Positions 11,014-19,734 of a stretch of 64,000 nt of DNA are shown here, piece after piece. Origin of the DNA: MVYY01 sp012517575 (lineage in GTDB: Bacteria > Bacteroidota > Bacteroidia > Bacteroidales > Paludibacteraceae); NCBI GenBank assembly GCA_031629035.1, contig JAVLUG010000009.1:124001-188000 (forward strand), in the 5' to 3' direction. Within the stretch, counting starts at the first letter, position 1; the number at the start of each line of letters is the position of its first letter. Under the pieces are notes generated by a model that was given only the letters and a program-made list of their open reading frames with translations, had not been told where the DNA came from and searched no databases. The position numbers and the translations under genes were made by a program.

Positions 11014-11021
11014 TATTTTTG
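11014..11021 (+). promoter_or_regulatory. -7 promoter element for the lamin-tail protein gene
   Basis: TATTTTTG matches TAnnTTTG exactly and lies 77 bp before the ATG at 11099. No clear -33 TTTG with 19-21 bp spacing is present. Confidence 0.45.
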
Positions 11022-11098
11022 TAGCATGTTGTCTTAAAAAAAAATTCATCTTCTTTTTCGGTACAAAATTAATCTAATTCATAGAATTTTCATAAAAA

Positions 11099-12880
11099 AT
11101 GAAGAAAACCTGCCTTATTTTTATGTATTTCCTGCCTCTTTTTTCTTTCGGGCAAGTATATGACAACTTTTCTGATGGAAATTTTACTGAAAATCCACCA
11201 TGGAGTGGAACAACAGGAAATTTTAAGATTAATGAAAATTTTCAGTTGCAATCTAATGCTCCATCAACTTCCGTTTCTTATTTGTTTACGCCATCGGAAG
11301 TTTTTTATGATGCCGAATGGAAAGCATGGTTCCGAATAAATTACTCAACTTCTGCTTCCAATTATTCGGTTTTCTATATTATTTCGAGTTCTCCCGATAA
11401 TGTTGGAGACGCTTATTTTGTAAAAGTTGGTGATACGCAGGACGATGTGTCGTTGTGGAGACAGCAGGGCACTTCAAAAATCAAAATTATTGATGGTACC
11501 GACAAACGTACCGATGGTACGCAGGTAGAAATTCTGGTAAAAGTAACGCGTGATTCTCTGGGAAATTTTTCTCTTTTCAGTAAACTGCCCAGCGAAAGTG
11601 ATTTTTTGCTTGAAGGGACTGTTCAGGATACAGCGATTGAAAGCAGTGCGTATGTTGGTTTGCTTTATTCCAACACGACGACAACTACCTCAGCTTATTT
11701 TTTCGATGATATTGCAGCAACAGGGAAAAAAGCCGTGGATAAAAAATCACCTTTTTGGGAAAAACTTTCCATAATTGAACCTGACACTTTACAGTTGCAG
11801 TTTTCTGAACCGGTTGACTTATCCAACGTCATTTTTCTTTTGAACGGGAATGAAATTACTCCCAAAGACATCGATGTTTTCTCTACCAAACCTTATTCGG
11901 TTAAGTTGACGCTGAATGAAAATTTCGATAAAGGGAAAATTTATACGTTTGAACTTTTGCAAGTAACTGATTTGGCCGGAAACGTTTTGATTGACAATAT
12001 CAAACAAACGGGTATTATTGAACCTTTAGCATTGGGAGATTTGTTGTTGAACGAGGTGATGTTTAATGCTCCTCCCTTGGCTACCGAATACATCGAAATC
12101 TATAATGCTTCAGCTAAAACGTTGGATGTTTCGGGTATCACCTTAACAACACGTAAATCCGATGGTTCATTCAATACATTGAGTCATATCCCAGACGGAA
12201 AACTTTTGGCGGCTGGAAGTTATCTGGCAGCGTGTCAGGATGCCGATTCGGTAATAAATTATTTTGGCTTGCAAAACGACGGGAGTGTCGTTACCATTTC
12301 GTGGTCTACGCTCAACAATGAGCAAAGTACGATTGTTCTTGCCAATTTAAAAGCCGATACCGTTTATGATGAATTGACATATAATGAAAAGTGGCACCAC
12401 ATCATGATAAAAAATCGACAGGGTGTTGCACTGGAGCGAATAAATCCTGATTTGCCCACACAGTCTGCCGAAAGTTGGCACTCAGCAGCTTCCGAGGTAA
12501 AATACGGAACACCCGGCTATAAAAATTCTCAATATAGGGAAATTGAAAGTATTTCTTCAAGCAGACAATTTGTGTGGGCAGATCCAGAAGCTTTTTCTCC
12601 CGACAACGATGGGACAGATGATGTCTGTTTCATAAAATATCGCACGCCGACGGAAGGTTTTGTGGCAAATGCTCAAATTTTGAATGCAACGGGAACAAAA
12701 GTTTTTCAGTTGGTTGCCAATGCATTGCTTTCAACTGAAGGTTTTTTTTCTTGGGATGGTCGCACCGACAACGGAAAAATAGCCAATGCAGGAATTTATG
12801 TACTCTTTTTTGAGATGATTCAACCAGAAACCGGAGAGAAAAAGCAGTTAAAAATTCCAATTGTGGTCTCTGCACGATAA
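11099..12880 (+). CDS. Secreted lamin-tail-domain protein with FlgD/CHU-like C-terminus
   Basis: A 593-residue exported protein with an N-terminal signal peptide (KKTCLIFMYFLPLFSFGQ). Three parts can be seen: a beta-sandwich-like N-terminal part (about 20-210), similar to concanavalin/LamG-type folds; an Ig-like segment at about 215-300 (EPDTLQLQFSEPVDLSNV); and a lamin-tail domain at about 312-475 (LLNEVMFNAPPLATEYIEIYN, then WHSAASEVKYGTPGYKN). The last 90 residues start with AFSPDNDGTDD and include GFFSWDGRTDNGKIANAGIYV, typical of gliding-motility/FlgD-Ig-like ends of Bacteroidetes surface proteins. The function is unknown; it is probably a cell-surface structural or adhesive protein. No partner gene is adjacent. 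Confidence 0.75.
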   Translation: MKKTCLIFMYFLPLFSFGQVYDNFSDGNFTENPPWSGTTGNFKINENFQLQSNAPSTSVSYLFTPSEVFYDAEWKAWFRINYSTSASNYSVFYIISSSPDNVGDAYFVKVGDTQDDVSLWRQQGTSKIKIIDGTDKRTDGTQVEILVKVTRDSLGNFSLFSKLPSESDFLLEGTVQDTAIESSAYVGLLYSNTTTTTSAYFFDDIAATGKKAVDKKSPFWEKLSIIEPDTLQLQFSEPVDLSNVIFLLNGNEITPKDIDVFSTKPYSVKLTLNENFDKGKIYTFELLQVTDLAGNVLIDNIKQTGIIEPLALGDLLLNEVMFNAPPLATEYIEIYNASAKTLDVSGITLTTRKSDGSFNTLSHIPDGKLLAAGSYLAACQDADSVINYFGLQNDGSVVTISWSTLNNEQSTIVLANLKADTVYDELTYNEKWHHIMIKNRQGVALERINPDLPTQSAESWHSAASEVKYGTPGYKNSQYREIESISSSRQFVWADPEAFSPDNDGTDDVCFIKYRTPTEGFVANAQILNATGTKVFQLVANALLSTEGFFSWDGRTDNGKIANAGIYVLFFEMIQPETGEKKQLKIPIVVSAR

Positions 12881-12918
12881 TTTTGAAAAATTAACATGTT
12901 GGAATGCAATAAATCAGT

Positions 12919-12926
12919 TATCTTTG
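12919..12926 (+). promoter_or_regulatory. -7 promoter element for the FKBP gene cluster
   Basis: TATCTTTG is an exact TAnnTTTG match, 51 bp before the first FKBP ATG. A TTGG at 12899-12902 lies a few bases too close to be an ideal -33 box. Confidence 0.5.
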
Positions 12927-12977
12927 CTGAAATTTTTGAAGTTTTAATATACTAAAAATCAATTATTCACCACAAAA

Positions 12978-13700
12978 ATGAAAAAAATTCTTATTTTATC
13001 ATTATCGGCAATTTTCTTGATTACTTCTGCAGAAGCCAAAAAACCAAAAAAAATCACAGAAGAAGCTCCTGTACAAAAACTTACCACCAATATCGATTCC
13101 ATGAGTTATGCTTTGGGTGTGAGCGTAGGAGCAGATTTTATTAAAAATTTGAAAACTATTCCCGGTGGGCAGTTCAATATAGATTGGTTAATTCAAGGAT
13201 TTATTAGCGGCATGAAAAAAGATTCCACCCTAATGACTTCAGCTTTTGCAAATAAGTATTTTCGTGAATATATAACACAAGCCCAAGTTACAGAGTCTGC
13301 CAAGAAAAAAGAAGCAGCTATTGCTTTTATGGAAAGAAATAAAACCAGAGAAAGTGTGATAACTACTGAAAGTGGTTTGCAGTACGAAATTTTAACATGT
13401 GCTAATGGTCCAAAGCCCTCAATCAATGATACGGTAAAAGTTAATTATCAAGGTTTTCTTCCCGACAGTACTAAGTTTGACAGCACTATTGACAGGGGAG
13501 AACCTGCCGTTTTTGCTCTCAATCAGGTAATTCCCGGTTGGAGCGAAGGTTTGCAATTGATGACAGTTGGTTCAAAATATAAATTTTATATTCCTTACGA
13601 GCTTGCTTATGGCGAACAGGGTGCCGGAGGTGTTATTCCCCCTTATTCGCCACTGATATTTGAAGTAGAATTATTGCAAATAAATCCAGCTAAAAAATAA
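12978..13700 (+). CDS. FKBP-type peptidyl-prolyl cis-trans isomerase (exported)
   Basis: A periplasmic prolyl isomerase/chaperone of the Mip/FkpA type, 240 residues. A Sec signal (KKILILSLSAIFLITSAEA) without a lipobox precedes an alpha-helical dimerisation region (about 35-120: SMSYALGVSVGADF, then FISGMKKD) and an FKBP domain (about 130-238). The FKBP domain carries VNYQGFL, TKFDSTIDRGEPA, VIPGWSEGLQLM and FYIPYELAYGEQGAGGVIPPYSPLIFEVELL, with the core binding-pocket residues present. It is the first of three related genes in a row, 40 bp before the next. Confidence 0.93.
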   Translation: MKKILILSLSAIFLITSAEAKKPKKITEEAPVQKLTTNIDSMSYALGVSVGADFIKNLKTIPGGQFNIDWLIQGFISGMKKDSTLMTSAFANKYFREYITQAQVTESAKKKEAAIAFMERNKTRESVITTESGLQYEILTCANGPKPSINDTVKVNYQGFLPDSTKFDSTIDRGEPAVFALNQVIPGWSEGLQLMTVGSKYKFYIPYELAYGEQGAGGVIPPYSPLIFEVELLQINPAKK

Positions 13701-13740
13701 ACTATAAATTTTTTGTATCATAAAAATTAAGTCAGTCAAA

Positions 13741-14268
13741 ATGAAAAAACAAATCGGTTTTATGTTGATAACGGTTCTTGCCGTTTTTGTGTTGGCTTCT
13801 TGTAGTAAAAAATACGAAGCGAAAGATGTCGAGTTAAAAACTCAAAATGACAGTCTCAATTACACGTTGGGTCTTGCCAATGGAGAAGGGATAAAAAATT
13901 ACTACTTACAGAAAGATTCTTCAGATGAAGCCATCAAAGCTTTGATAAATGCTTTAGACAAAGCTTATTCCAGTAAAGAATCTGGAAATCAGATGTATCA
14001 GTTGGGTTATCAAATTGGAACTTCTCTGAAATATCAGAAAGAACACGGGTTGATGGGCGATTCAACTTTGGTTTTCGATACCAAACTTTTTAAACTTGGT
14101 CTTGTTAACGGACTTCATGGTTTCGATGGCGGTATGACACCTCAACAGGCTCAGGAGTATCTGCAAAAAACAATGACTCAGTTGCAGGCAAAAAAATCGG
14201 CTCAACAAGCACCCGTTAACCAGCCTCAACCGGCTCCCAGTGATCAAAAAACTGACAGTGTTCAATAA
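13741..14268 (+). CDS. FKBP-family N-terminal-domain lipoprotein lacking the isomerase domain
   Basis: A 175-residue lipoprotein (lipobox LASC, Cys21). Residues about 30-150 closely match the N-terminal helical domain of the gene that follows: SLNYTLGLANGEGIKNYYLQ corresponds to SLNYAFGVANGDGIKNYYLQ, and MTPQQAQEYLQKTMTQLQ to MTPQEASGYLQSTMQSLQ. The chain then ends in a proline/glutamine-rich tail (QQAPVNQPQPAPSDQKTDSVQ is its type) where the FKBP domain would begin. It cannot be a prolyl isomerase; dimerisation with its neighbour is a reasonable guess. It lies 40 bp after the first and 48 bp before the third FKBP gene. Confidence 0.85.
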   Translation: MKKQIGFMLITVLAVFVLASCSKKYEAKDVELKTQNDSLNYTLGLANGEGIKNYYLQKDSSDEAIKALINALDKAYSSKESGNQMYQLGYQIGTSLKYQKEHGLMGDSTLVFDTKLFKLGLVNGLHGFDGGMTPQQAQEYLQKTMTQLQAKKSAQQAPVNQPQPAPSDQKTDSVQ

Positions 14269-14316
14269 TTCCAATGAATAAGACATTACAATAAAATCTC
14301 ATATAATTTTTGTAAG

Positions 14317-15180
14317 ATGAAAAAATTAAATTTATTTCTTCTGGTAGCTATTTTCGCTACTTTCACTTTTTCTTCATGTAAAAACGATAAGCCCGGTAAA
14401 CCGACTCTAAAATCACAAATCGATAGCTTGAATTATGCTTTTGGCGTTGCCAATGGTGACGGAATCAAAAATTACTATTTGCAAGGAGATTCAACCGGAG
14501 AAGCTTTAAATTCTTTGTTAAAAGGAATTAACGATGGTTTGAAATCGAAAGTGGACAAAGAAAACATGGAACTGGCCAGTATCGGTACCCAGATCGGATC
14601 CTCTCTGAAAGAACAAAGCAAAAGCGGATTGATGGGTGACTCTTCTTTAACGGTCAATATCGATTTGGTTAAACAAGGTTTAATCAATGGAATGAAAGGT
14701 TCTAATATTAAAATGACTCCACAAGAAGCCAGTGGATATTTGCAATCAACTATGCAAAGTCTTCAGGAAAAGAAAATGGAAAAACAGTATGGAGCCAATA
14801 AGGAAGCCGGCGAGAAGTTTTTGCGTGAAAATGCAAAAAAACATGGGGTGATTACTACACCAAGTGGCTTGCAATATGAAATTATCAAAAAAGGCAATGG
14901 CCCTATGCCAACCGATAGCAGCAAAGTAAAAGTTCATTATCATGGAACTTTAATTGATGGAACTGTATTTGATAGTTCCGTTGAGAGAAACGAGCCCGCT
15001 GAATTTTATGTTAATCAGGTGATTAAAGGTTGGACTGAAGCTTTGAAATTAATGCCTGTGGGTTCTAAATTCAAAATTTATGTTCCATACCAATTGGCCT
15101 ATGGAAGTGCCGATCAGGGTAAAATAAAACCATTTTCAATGTTGATTTTTGAAGTTGAATTACTTTCAATAGAAAAATAA
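14317..15180 (+). CDS. FKBP-type peptidyl-prolyl cis-trans isomerase lipoprotein
   Basis: A 287-residue outer-membrane or periplasmic lipoprotein (lipobox FSSC, Cys21, followed by KNDKPG). Residues about 33-160 form the helical FKBP_N dimerisation domain. Residues about 175-287 are the isomerase domain, with VHYHGTLIDGTVFDSS, VIKGWTEALKLMPVGSKF and YVPYQLAYG. The lower-activity surface loop is shorter than in the first gene (SADQGKIKPFSML instead of a GG-containing loop). It probably arose by duplication of the same ancestor as the middle gene and is followed by a terminator that closes the cluster. Confidence 0.93.
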   Translation: MKKLNLFLLVAIFATFTFSSCKNDKPGKPTLKSQIDSLNYAFGVANGDGIKNYYLQGDSTGEALNSLLKGINDGLKSKVDKENMELASIGTQIGSSLKEQSKSGLMGDSSLTVNIDLVKQGLINGMKGSNIKMTPQEASGYLQSTMQSLQEKKMEKQYGANKEAGEKFLRENAKKHGVITTPSGLQYEIIKKGNGPMPTDSSKVKVHYHGTLIDGTVFDSSVERNEPAEFYVNQVIKGWTEALKLMPVGSKFKIYVPYQLAYGSADQGKIKPFSMLIFEVELLSIEK

Positions 15181-15202
15181 AATTTCTCTTCACTAAATTT
15201 TT

Positions 15203-15243
15203 AAAGCCCTTGTTTCGTTAATTTATGAAATATGGGCTTTTTT
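15203..15243 (+). terminator. Rho-independent terminator after the FKBP cluster
   Basis: AAAGCCC pairs with GGGCTTT across a 24-base loop, followed by a run of T; it lies 22 bp after the last FKBP stop. Confidence 0.7.
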
Positions 15244-15389
15244 ATTTCCAATACTTTTAGCAAATTTGTCGGATATTTTGTAAGGATTTTTTAGGATATA
15301 AAAGCTTCATACCGATTAAACATTTACAGAATCATGTTGTTAAAACAACAAGCCTCATGTCATTTATATATGATTAAAACAGACGTAAA

Positions 15390-16250
15390 ATGGACAAGAC
15401 AAAAAAGCAAATTTTAGAAGTTCAAAGGACAGAACTTACCGAGCATCTTATTTATTTAAAGCTGGCTGATAGTTGTAAGGATGAGAATAATGCGAGGATA
15501 TTGCGAGAAATCGGTGAGCAGGAACTCGAACATTCCAAATATTGGGAGAACAAATCAGGAATAAAGGTTAAACCTGATTACGCAAGAATACGTCGAACAG
15601 TTTTTATGGCGCGTTTGTTGGGACTTTCTTTTGTGTTGAAACAAATGGAAAAAAGAGAAGGAACGGGTTCAAAACTCTATGATGAATTGTCAACTGTTTA
15701 TCCTGAAACCAAATTGTTTTCGGAGCAGGAGAATGCACATGAACAGCAGTTGTTGGCTATGCTGGATGAAGAAAAGCTTCAATATGTGGGTTCCATCGTA
15801 TTAGGATTAAATGATGCATTGGTAGAATTAACGGGAGCTTTGGCAGGTTTTACGCTGGCTTTGGGAAATACCAGAATAATTTCACTCGCCGGGTTGGTTA
15901 CAGGAATTTCTGCAGCCCTTTCCATGGCTGCTTCCGATTATCTTTCTACAAAAGCTGAAGGTGACAGTCGTGCAGCAAAATCTGCAGTTTATACGGGTAT
16001 TAGCTATTTTCTGACTGTTATTTTGTTGATACTTCCATTTTTGTTGATGCCCAGCAAATTTGGAGCCTTAGTGGTGACGCTTTCTATTGCGGTTTTGATT
16101 ATTTTTTGTTTCAATTATTATATTTCTGTCGCAAAAAATCTTTCTTTTAAGCCACGCTTTATCGAAATGACAACCATCAGTTTGGGAGTAGCTGCTTTTT
16201 CTTTCTTTATTGGGTATGTGCTAAATCAACTCTTAGGTGTAAATGTTTAA
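15390..16250 (+). CDS. Ferritin-like/VIT1 fusion, putative iron or manganese exporter (MbfA/Erv type)
   Basis: A 286-residue two-part membrane protein. Residues about 1-135 are a rubrerythrin/ferritin-like helical domain with metal-ligand patterns LTEHLIYLKLAD, EIGEQELEHSKYW and SEQENAHEQQLLAML. Residues about 140-286 are a VIT1/CCC1 domain with about five transmembrane helices, including the conserved VLGLNDALVELTGALAGFTLAL and MAASDYLSTKAEGDS motifs. In the known erythrin-vacuolar iron transport family the N-terminal domain senses or oxidises iron and the membrane part exports it; here that is inferred from the fold. It stands alone between terminators, and no Fur box was recognised. Confidence 0.85.
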   Translation: MDKTKKQILEVQRTELTEHLIYLKLADSCKDENNARILREIGEQELEHSKYWENKSGIKVKPDYARIRRTVFMARLLGLSFVLKQMEKREGTGSKLYDELSTVYPETKLFSEQENAHEQQLLAMLDEEKLQYVGSIVLGLNDALVELTGALAGFTLALGNTRIISLAGLVTGISAALSMAASDYLSTKAEGDSRAAKSAVYTGISYFLTVILLILPFLLMPSKFGALVVTLSIAVLIIFCFNYYISVAKNLSFKPRFIEMTTISLGVAAFSFFIGYVLNQLLGVNV

Positions 16251-16298
16251 TTTTTTTGGATAATTTTTAATAAAACAGAGTAGGATAATAAAATACAT

Positions 16299-16335
16299 AA
16301 AAAGGGGATGCTTCATTTGAGGCATCCCCTTTTTT
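16299..16335. terminator. Bidirectional rho-independent terminator
   Basis: AAAAAGGGGATGC pairs with GCATCCCCTTTTT around a small loop, with T-runs on both strands. It separates the convergent iron-exporter and TPR lipoprotein genes. Confidence 0.88.
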
Positions 16336-16353
16336 AAAACAAGCTTTTTTTCA

Positions 16354-18060
16354 TTATTGAACTATTGACAGGAAAGTTTGATCGGTTACAAACTTTGCAA
16401 ATTCAATGTCGTTCAAAGCTTTTTTAGCCATTGATTTGTCTTTGCTGATAGCCAATTTCAGATTTGAATAAACAGTTTCTCTGTCGTTTGTACGTGCACC
16501 AATGATTGCGCTCAGATAGGCTGTGGTGGCATCCGGAGTTTGAATGGCAGACAAGGTCTTACGAGCCGAATTGTAATCACCACTCAAAATCTGAAGTAAA
16601 GCTACGTTATTATTGACATCGTTTGTTTTGAAAGAAGTTTTAGCTTTGGCATAATCACCTTTCATAATATAAAGTGTTCCCAGCGCTTTGCTCAAGTCGC
16701 CAGAAGTTCCGGCAGCTTTTCCCAATAATTCTTCAGCTTTGGAAAGATCTTTTTTAGCCAATGCAATGAGTGCACAATTATAATTTACGTCGGGAGAATT
16801 TGGATCAAGCTGCATGGCTTTTGTAAACATGGCAGATGCGTCATCCAGTTTTCCTTGTTGAAAGTAAACAGCTCCCAAATTATTGAACCCGCGAACGCAA
16901 TTTGGATAAAGTTCGGTAACCTTTTTGTAGATGGCAGCTTTTGCATTGGCATCATTGGTCAGTGTGGCTGCATAAAGCAATTCTTCCAAGTTCAGTTTTG
17001 AAGGATCATTTGATGCTAACTGCATAATTTCGGCATCCGATTTTCCTATAACGTCAACGGTGAGTTTCAACTGTGAACGACGAAGTTCGGGTAAAATTTC
17101 ATCAGCAATTTTGGTATAGGCTACTGAAAGGTTTTTAATCTGACGTTCACGTTCTTCAGGATCGGTGTACATGGACAGTACGCGAAGAATCACATCTTTA
17201 TCCTGAATATTGGATTTTTCCATCAATTCTTGGAATCCGGCCCAATCTTCAGCAGTAAATTTAGTATCGATTTTTAAGGACGTTTTGAGTTTCTTCATTT
17301 GTTTGTTAATGTAATCGGAAGTTACATCCTGACGTTTTTCTGCCAAATTAGTGTTCAAATCAATTGGGCCATCAGGAGAAGCGTAACCCAAAATTTCAAA
17401 AGAAGAAACTTGTTTATTCTGAGCATCTTTGACTTCTTTAATTTTTTGAACCAAAGAAACTACTTCATCTTTTTTCAATTCGTTGGGACGAAGATCCCAT
17501 TTTTCAATCAGGAATTTGATGTCAGCATTCTGCGTTTCTTTGATGATACGTTGAAACTTGTCGGGAATTATGGCTGTGTTCATTTGTGAGGCATTCACTG
17601 CAACAAGTTCTGCTGTAGCAATCACTCCATCAGCAACCTTAACACTTGGAATTTGATAAGTTTTGTTTTTTACGGTAGCCGTAAAGTCGAGATAAAGTTC
17701 CGACTTGGCCATTTCAGGTACATAGTTGAAGGAAGCATTGATGGTATAGGAACCACCGGCTTTGAAAGAAATGGTTTTGTTATTGCCTACAACCTTTTCT
17801 CCCTGAAAAGTTACCGGAGCGCTTTTAACTTCCTGACCTGCAAATCGTAAAACAGGTGTCACAGTAACCGTTGCATTTTTATTAAAATACTTTACCGGAA
17901 AAGTTCCATTGATAACGGCATCCACTTTTCCACCTTTTAATTCGAGCGGATTAGGAGTGCACTTAAAATTACTGGGATCAAGTGCTCCCATGTTCTTACT
18001 GCAAGAGCTTAATAACACTGCCATTACCACAGAAATGGCGAAAAATAAATGTTTCTTCAT
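16354..18060 (-). CDS. TPR-repeat outer-membrane lipoprotein with OmpA-like region
   Basis: A 568-residue lipoprotein (lipobox LSSC, Cys20). Residues about 25-160 look like a beta-sandwich (LKGGKVDAVINGTFPVKYF). About 190-260 contains an OmpA-like segment (FEILGYASPDGPIDLNTNLAEKR), suggesting peptidoglycan contact. Residues about 365-555 hold several tetratricopeptide repeats (GFNNLGAVYFQQGKLDDASAMF, VNYNCALIALAKKDLSKAEELL). Proteins of this layout are common and conserved in Bacteroidales; a role in envelope assembly or surface complexes is plausible but not shown here. It has a -7 promoter element about 60 bp upstream. Confidence 0.8.
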   Translation of the reverse strand: MKKHLFFAISVVMAVLLSSCSKNMGALDPSNFKCTPNPLELKGGKVDAVINGTFPVKYFNKNATVTVTPVLRFAGQEVKSAPVTFQGEKVVGNNKTISFKAGGSYTINASFNYVPEMAKSELYLDFTATVKNKTYQIPSVKVADGVIATAELVAVNASQMNTAIIPDKFQRIIKETQNADIKFLIEKWDLRPNELKKDEVVSLVQKIKEVKDAQNKQVSSFEILGYASPDGPIDLNTNLAEKRQDVTSDYINKQMKKLKTSLKIDTKFTAEDWAGFQELMEKSNIQDKDVILRVLSMYTDPEERERQIKNLSVAYTKIADEILPELRRSQLKLTVDVIGKSDAEIMQLASNDPSKLNLEELLYAATLTNDANAKAAIYKKVTELYPNCVRGFNNLGAVYFQQGKLDDASAMFTKAMQLDPNSPDVNYNCALIALAKKDLSKAEELLGKAAGTSGDLSKALGTLYIMKGDYAKAKTSFKTNDVNNNVALLQILSGDYNSARKTLSAIQTPDATTAYLSAIIGARTNDRETVYSNLKLAISKDKSMAKKALNDIEFAKFVTDQTFLSIVQ

Positions 18061-18118
18061 ACTTTAAATTTTTTTATTGTTAACCTTAAATATTTCGATA
18101 TAAATCATATTCAGAAGC

Positions 18119-18126
18119 CAAAGTTA
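18119..18126 (-). promoter_or_regulatory. -7 promoter element for the TPR lipoprotein gene
   Basis: Read on the minus strand the site is TAACTTTG, an exact TAnnTTTG match 58 bp before the start codon. The same octamer precedes galK. No well-placed -33 box is seen. Confidence 0.5.
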
Positions 18127-18253
18127 TTATTTTTTGTCCAATTATTCTTTATTTTGCAGAAAATCTTTTCAGAATTTTTATAATGATAACATTTTTCAGT
18201 TTTGAAAAGTTTTTGCTTTTCGCAAATAACAGTATTTAACAAGGAGAAAGAAG

Positions 18254-19279
18254 ATGAATTTAAAATTTCAAAAAACGTGCCATTTATTTCATTGGTTGTC
18301 ATATTTAAGTTTTTCTCGTATTGTCAATTTTGTTAGGTTCCTGTTCGCTTATTCATTTACATTTTTGGGCTTGAATCGAACTGTGAAGTTGAGTCCGTTT
18401 TTCATATCGGTTGAGCCGGCCGATTTTTGTAATCTGCAATGTCCAGAATGTCCCGTTGGTCTGAAAAATTCAATATCAACAGAAAGGAAAGGAAATTTTT
18501 TTGATTTGGAACTTTACCGAAATTTAATAGAAGAATTGAAAGAAACTTTGCTGCATGTACAATTTTATTTTCAAGGTGAACCTTTTTTGAACAATCAACT
18601 TACAGAAATGATTCACTTTGCCCATGAAAGGAAACTTTTTACTTCCGTTTCGACCAACGGACAATTCTTAACTGAAAAAACTGCTCGAAATGTCGTGCAG
18701 TCAGGATTAGATAAGTTGATTGTTTCGGTAGATGGTACAACGCAGGAAGTTTATGAAATGTATCGCAAAGGTGGAAACTTGCAGAAAGTGTTTGATGGCA
18801 TCAATAAAGTTTCAGTTTGGAAAAAACAGTTAAAGTCTTTTACTCCAATGATAGAAATACAGTTTTTGGTTCTGAAGTCCAATGAACATCAGATGGGAGA
18901 AATGAAACAAATAGCGAAAATGATGAAAGTGGACAAACTCAGTTTTAAATCTGCACAGTTTTGTGATTTTGAAAATGGAAATTCACAAATTCCGGAAAAC
19001 AGTCGTTATGCGCGATATCGTCTAACTGAATGCGGAAAATTTGAACTCAAATTTTCGCAACCCAACCGATGCAGTCGATTGTTAGGAGGAGCAGTAATTA
19101 ATACAAGGGGCGAAGTATTGCCGTGTTGCTATGATAAAAAGTCAGAATATTCTTTTGGGAATATCCGCATGGCTACTTTTCATGCTTGCTGGCATTCCGA
19201 TAAGGCAAATTCTTTTCGAAAACAATTACTCTTGAATCGCAGCCAGTTTGATATTTGCAGAAATTGCACGGGAAAATAA
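18254..19279 (+). CDS. Radical SAM/SPASM domain protein of unknown substrate
   Basis: A 341-residue enzyme with a radical SAM cluster motif CNLQCPEC (Cys59, Cys63, Cys66), a GEP motif (FQGEPFLN) and a strand motif VSVDGTTQEVYEMYRKGG. The C-terminal third holds a SPASM-type set of cysteines: NRCSRL, LPCCYD and ICRNCTGK, which would bind one or two extra Fe-S clusters. The first 45 residues are hydrophobic and aromatic, unusual for the family, and may associate with the membrane. An unusually clear ribosome-binding site (AAGGAGAAAG) precedes the ATG. No RiPP precursor, glycan gene or maturation partner lies next to it, so the substrate cannot be named. Confidence 0.8.
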   Translation: MNLKFQKTCHLFHWLSYLSFSRIVNFVRFLFAYSFTFLGLNRTVKLSPFFISVEPADFCNLQCPECPVGLKNSISTERKGNFFDLELYRNLIEELKETLLHVQFYFQGEPFLNNQLTEMIHFAHERKLFTSVSTNGQFLTEKTARNVVQSGLDKLIVSVDGTTQEVYEMYRKGGNLQKVFDGINKVSVWKKQLKSFTPMIEIQFLVLKSNEHQMGEMKQIAKMMKVDKLSFKSAQFCDFENGNSQIPENSRYARYRLTECGKFELKFSQPNRCSRLLGGAVINTRGEVLPCCYDKKSEYSFGNIRMATFHACWHSDKANSFRKQLLLNRSQFDICRNCTGK

Positions 19280-19367
19280 AGAATTGGAGTTGGAGATGGT
19301 TTAAGTTTCGAGTTATTTTTTTTTAGAAATTTCTTACTTTGTTACGCCAATTTACTTCAGAGATTGA

Positions 19368-19699
19368 CAAATAATAGACATTGAACCTTTTGTCAAGAAC
19401 AACTATTTTCAAAGAACAGAAAATAACGTTTACAAACTATACTTTTGATATTCAAAAATTTTTTTACGACCAAAAGGAAGATTATTTCAGTTGTCCAATG
19501 TAGGTGTACGTGAAAATATTAAGGGTATTATCTTGCCGATACCGAAGATATTATAAAAATAAGTATCTATGAAGTCGAGAACCTCAACGGCTTACCAATT
19601 GCAATGTCTGTGTTACAAACTTTAAGGAAATTCAGGATTGAAGTAACTTTCAACCTGAACAGGCATAAGCAGGAAGTCAGGAAAACTGGGTATCTCTAA
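19368..19699 (+). pseudogene. Decayed DDE transposase remnant (IS1182-like)
   Basis: No intact frame exists here, but stretches in shifting frames read as transposase. They are DIEPFVKNNYFQ (from about 19377), DIQKFFYDQKEDYFSCPM (about 19447-19500), ISIYEVENLNGLP (about 19560-19598) and FRIEVTFNLNRHKQEVRK (about 19630-19683). Their order and character fit the linker between the catalytic halves of IS1182-type transposases, where a YDKEKDYFxCPxG block is followed by a YExxNCxxCPL block and an IEVNxxLxRHK block. Several frameshifts and stops separate them, so it is a dead fragment. The family call is from memory of the motif pattern. Confidence 0.55.
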
Positions 19700-19734
19700 G
19701 AATTTAACCCTTCATTTAGCTGTTTAATGGAATA

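Noticed and set aside
13741..14268. The possibility that the middle FKBP gene is truncated by a frameshift.
   Set aside because: The 48 bp to the next start do not contain FKBP-domain codons in any frame, so the domain was not simply put out of frame.
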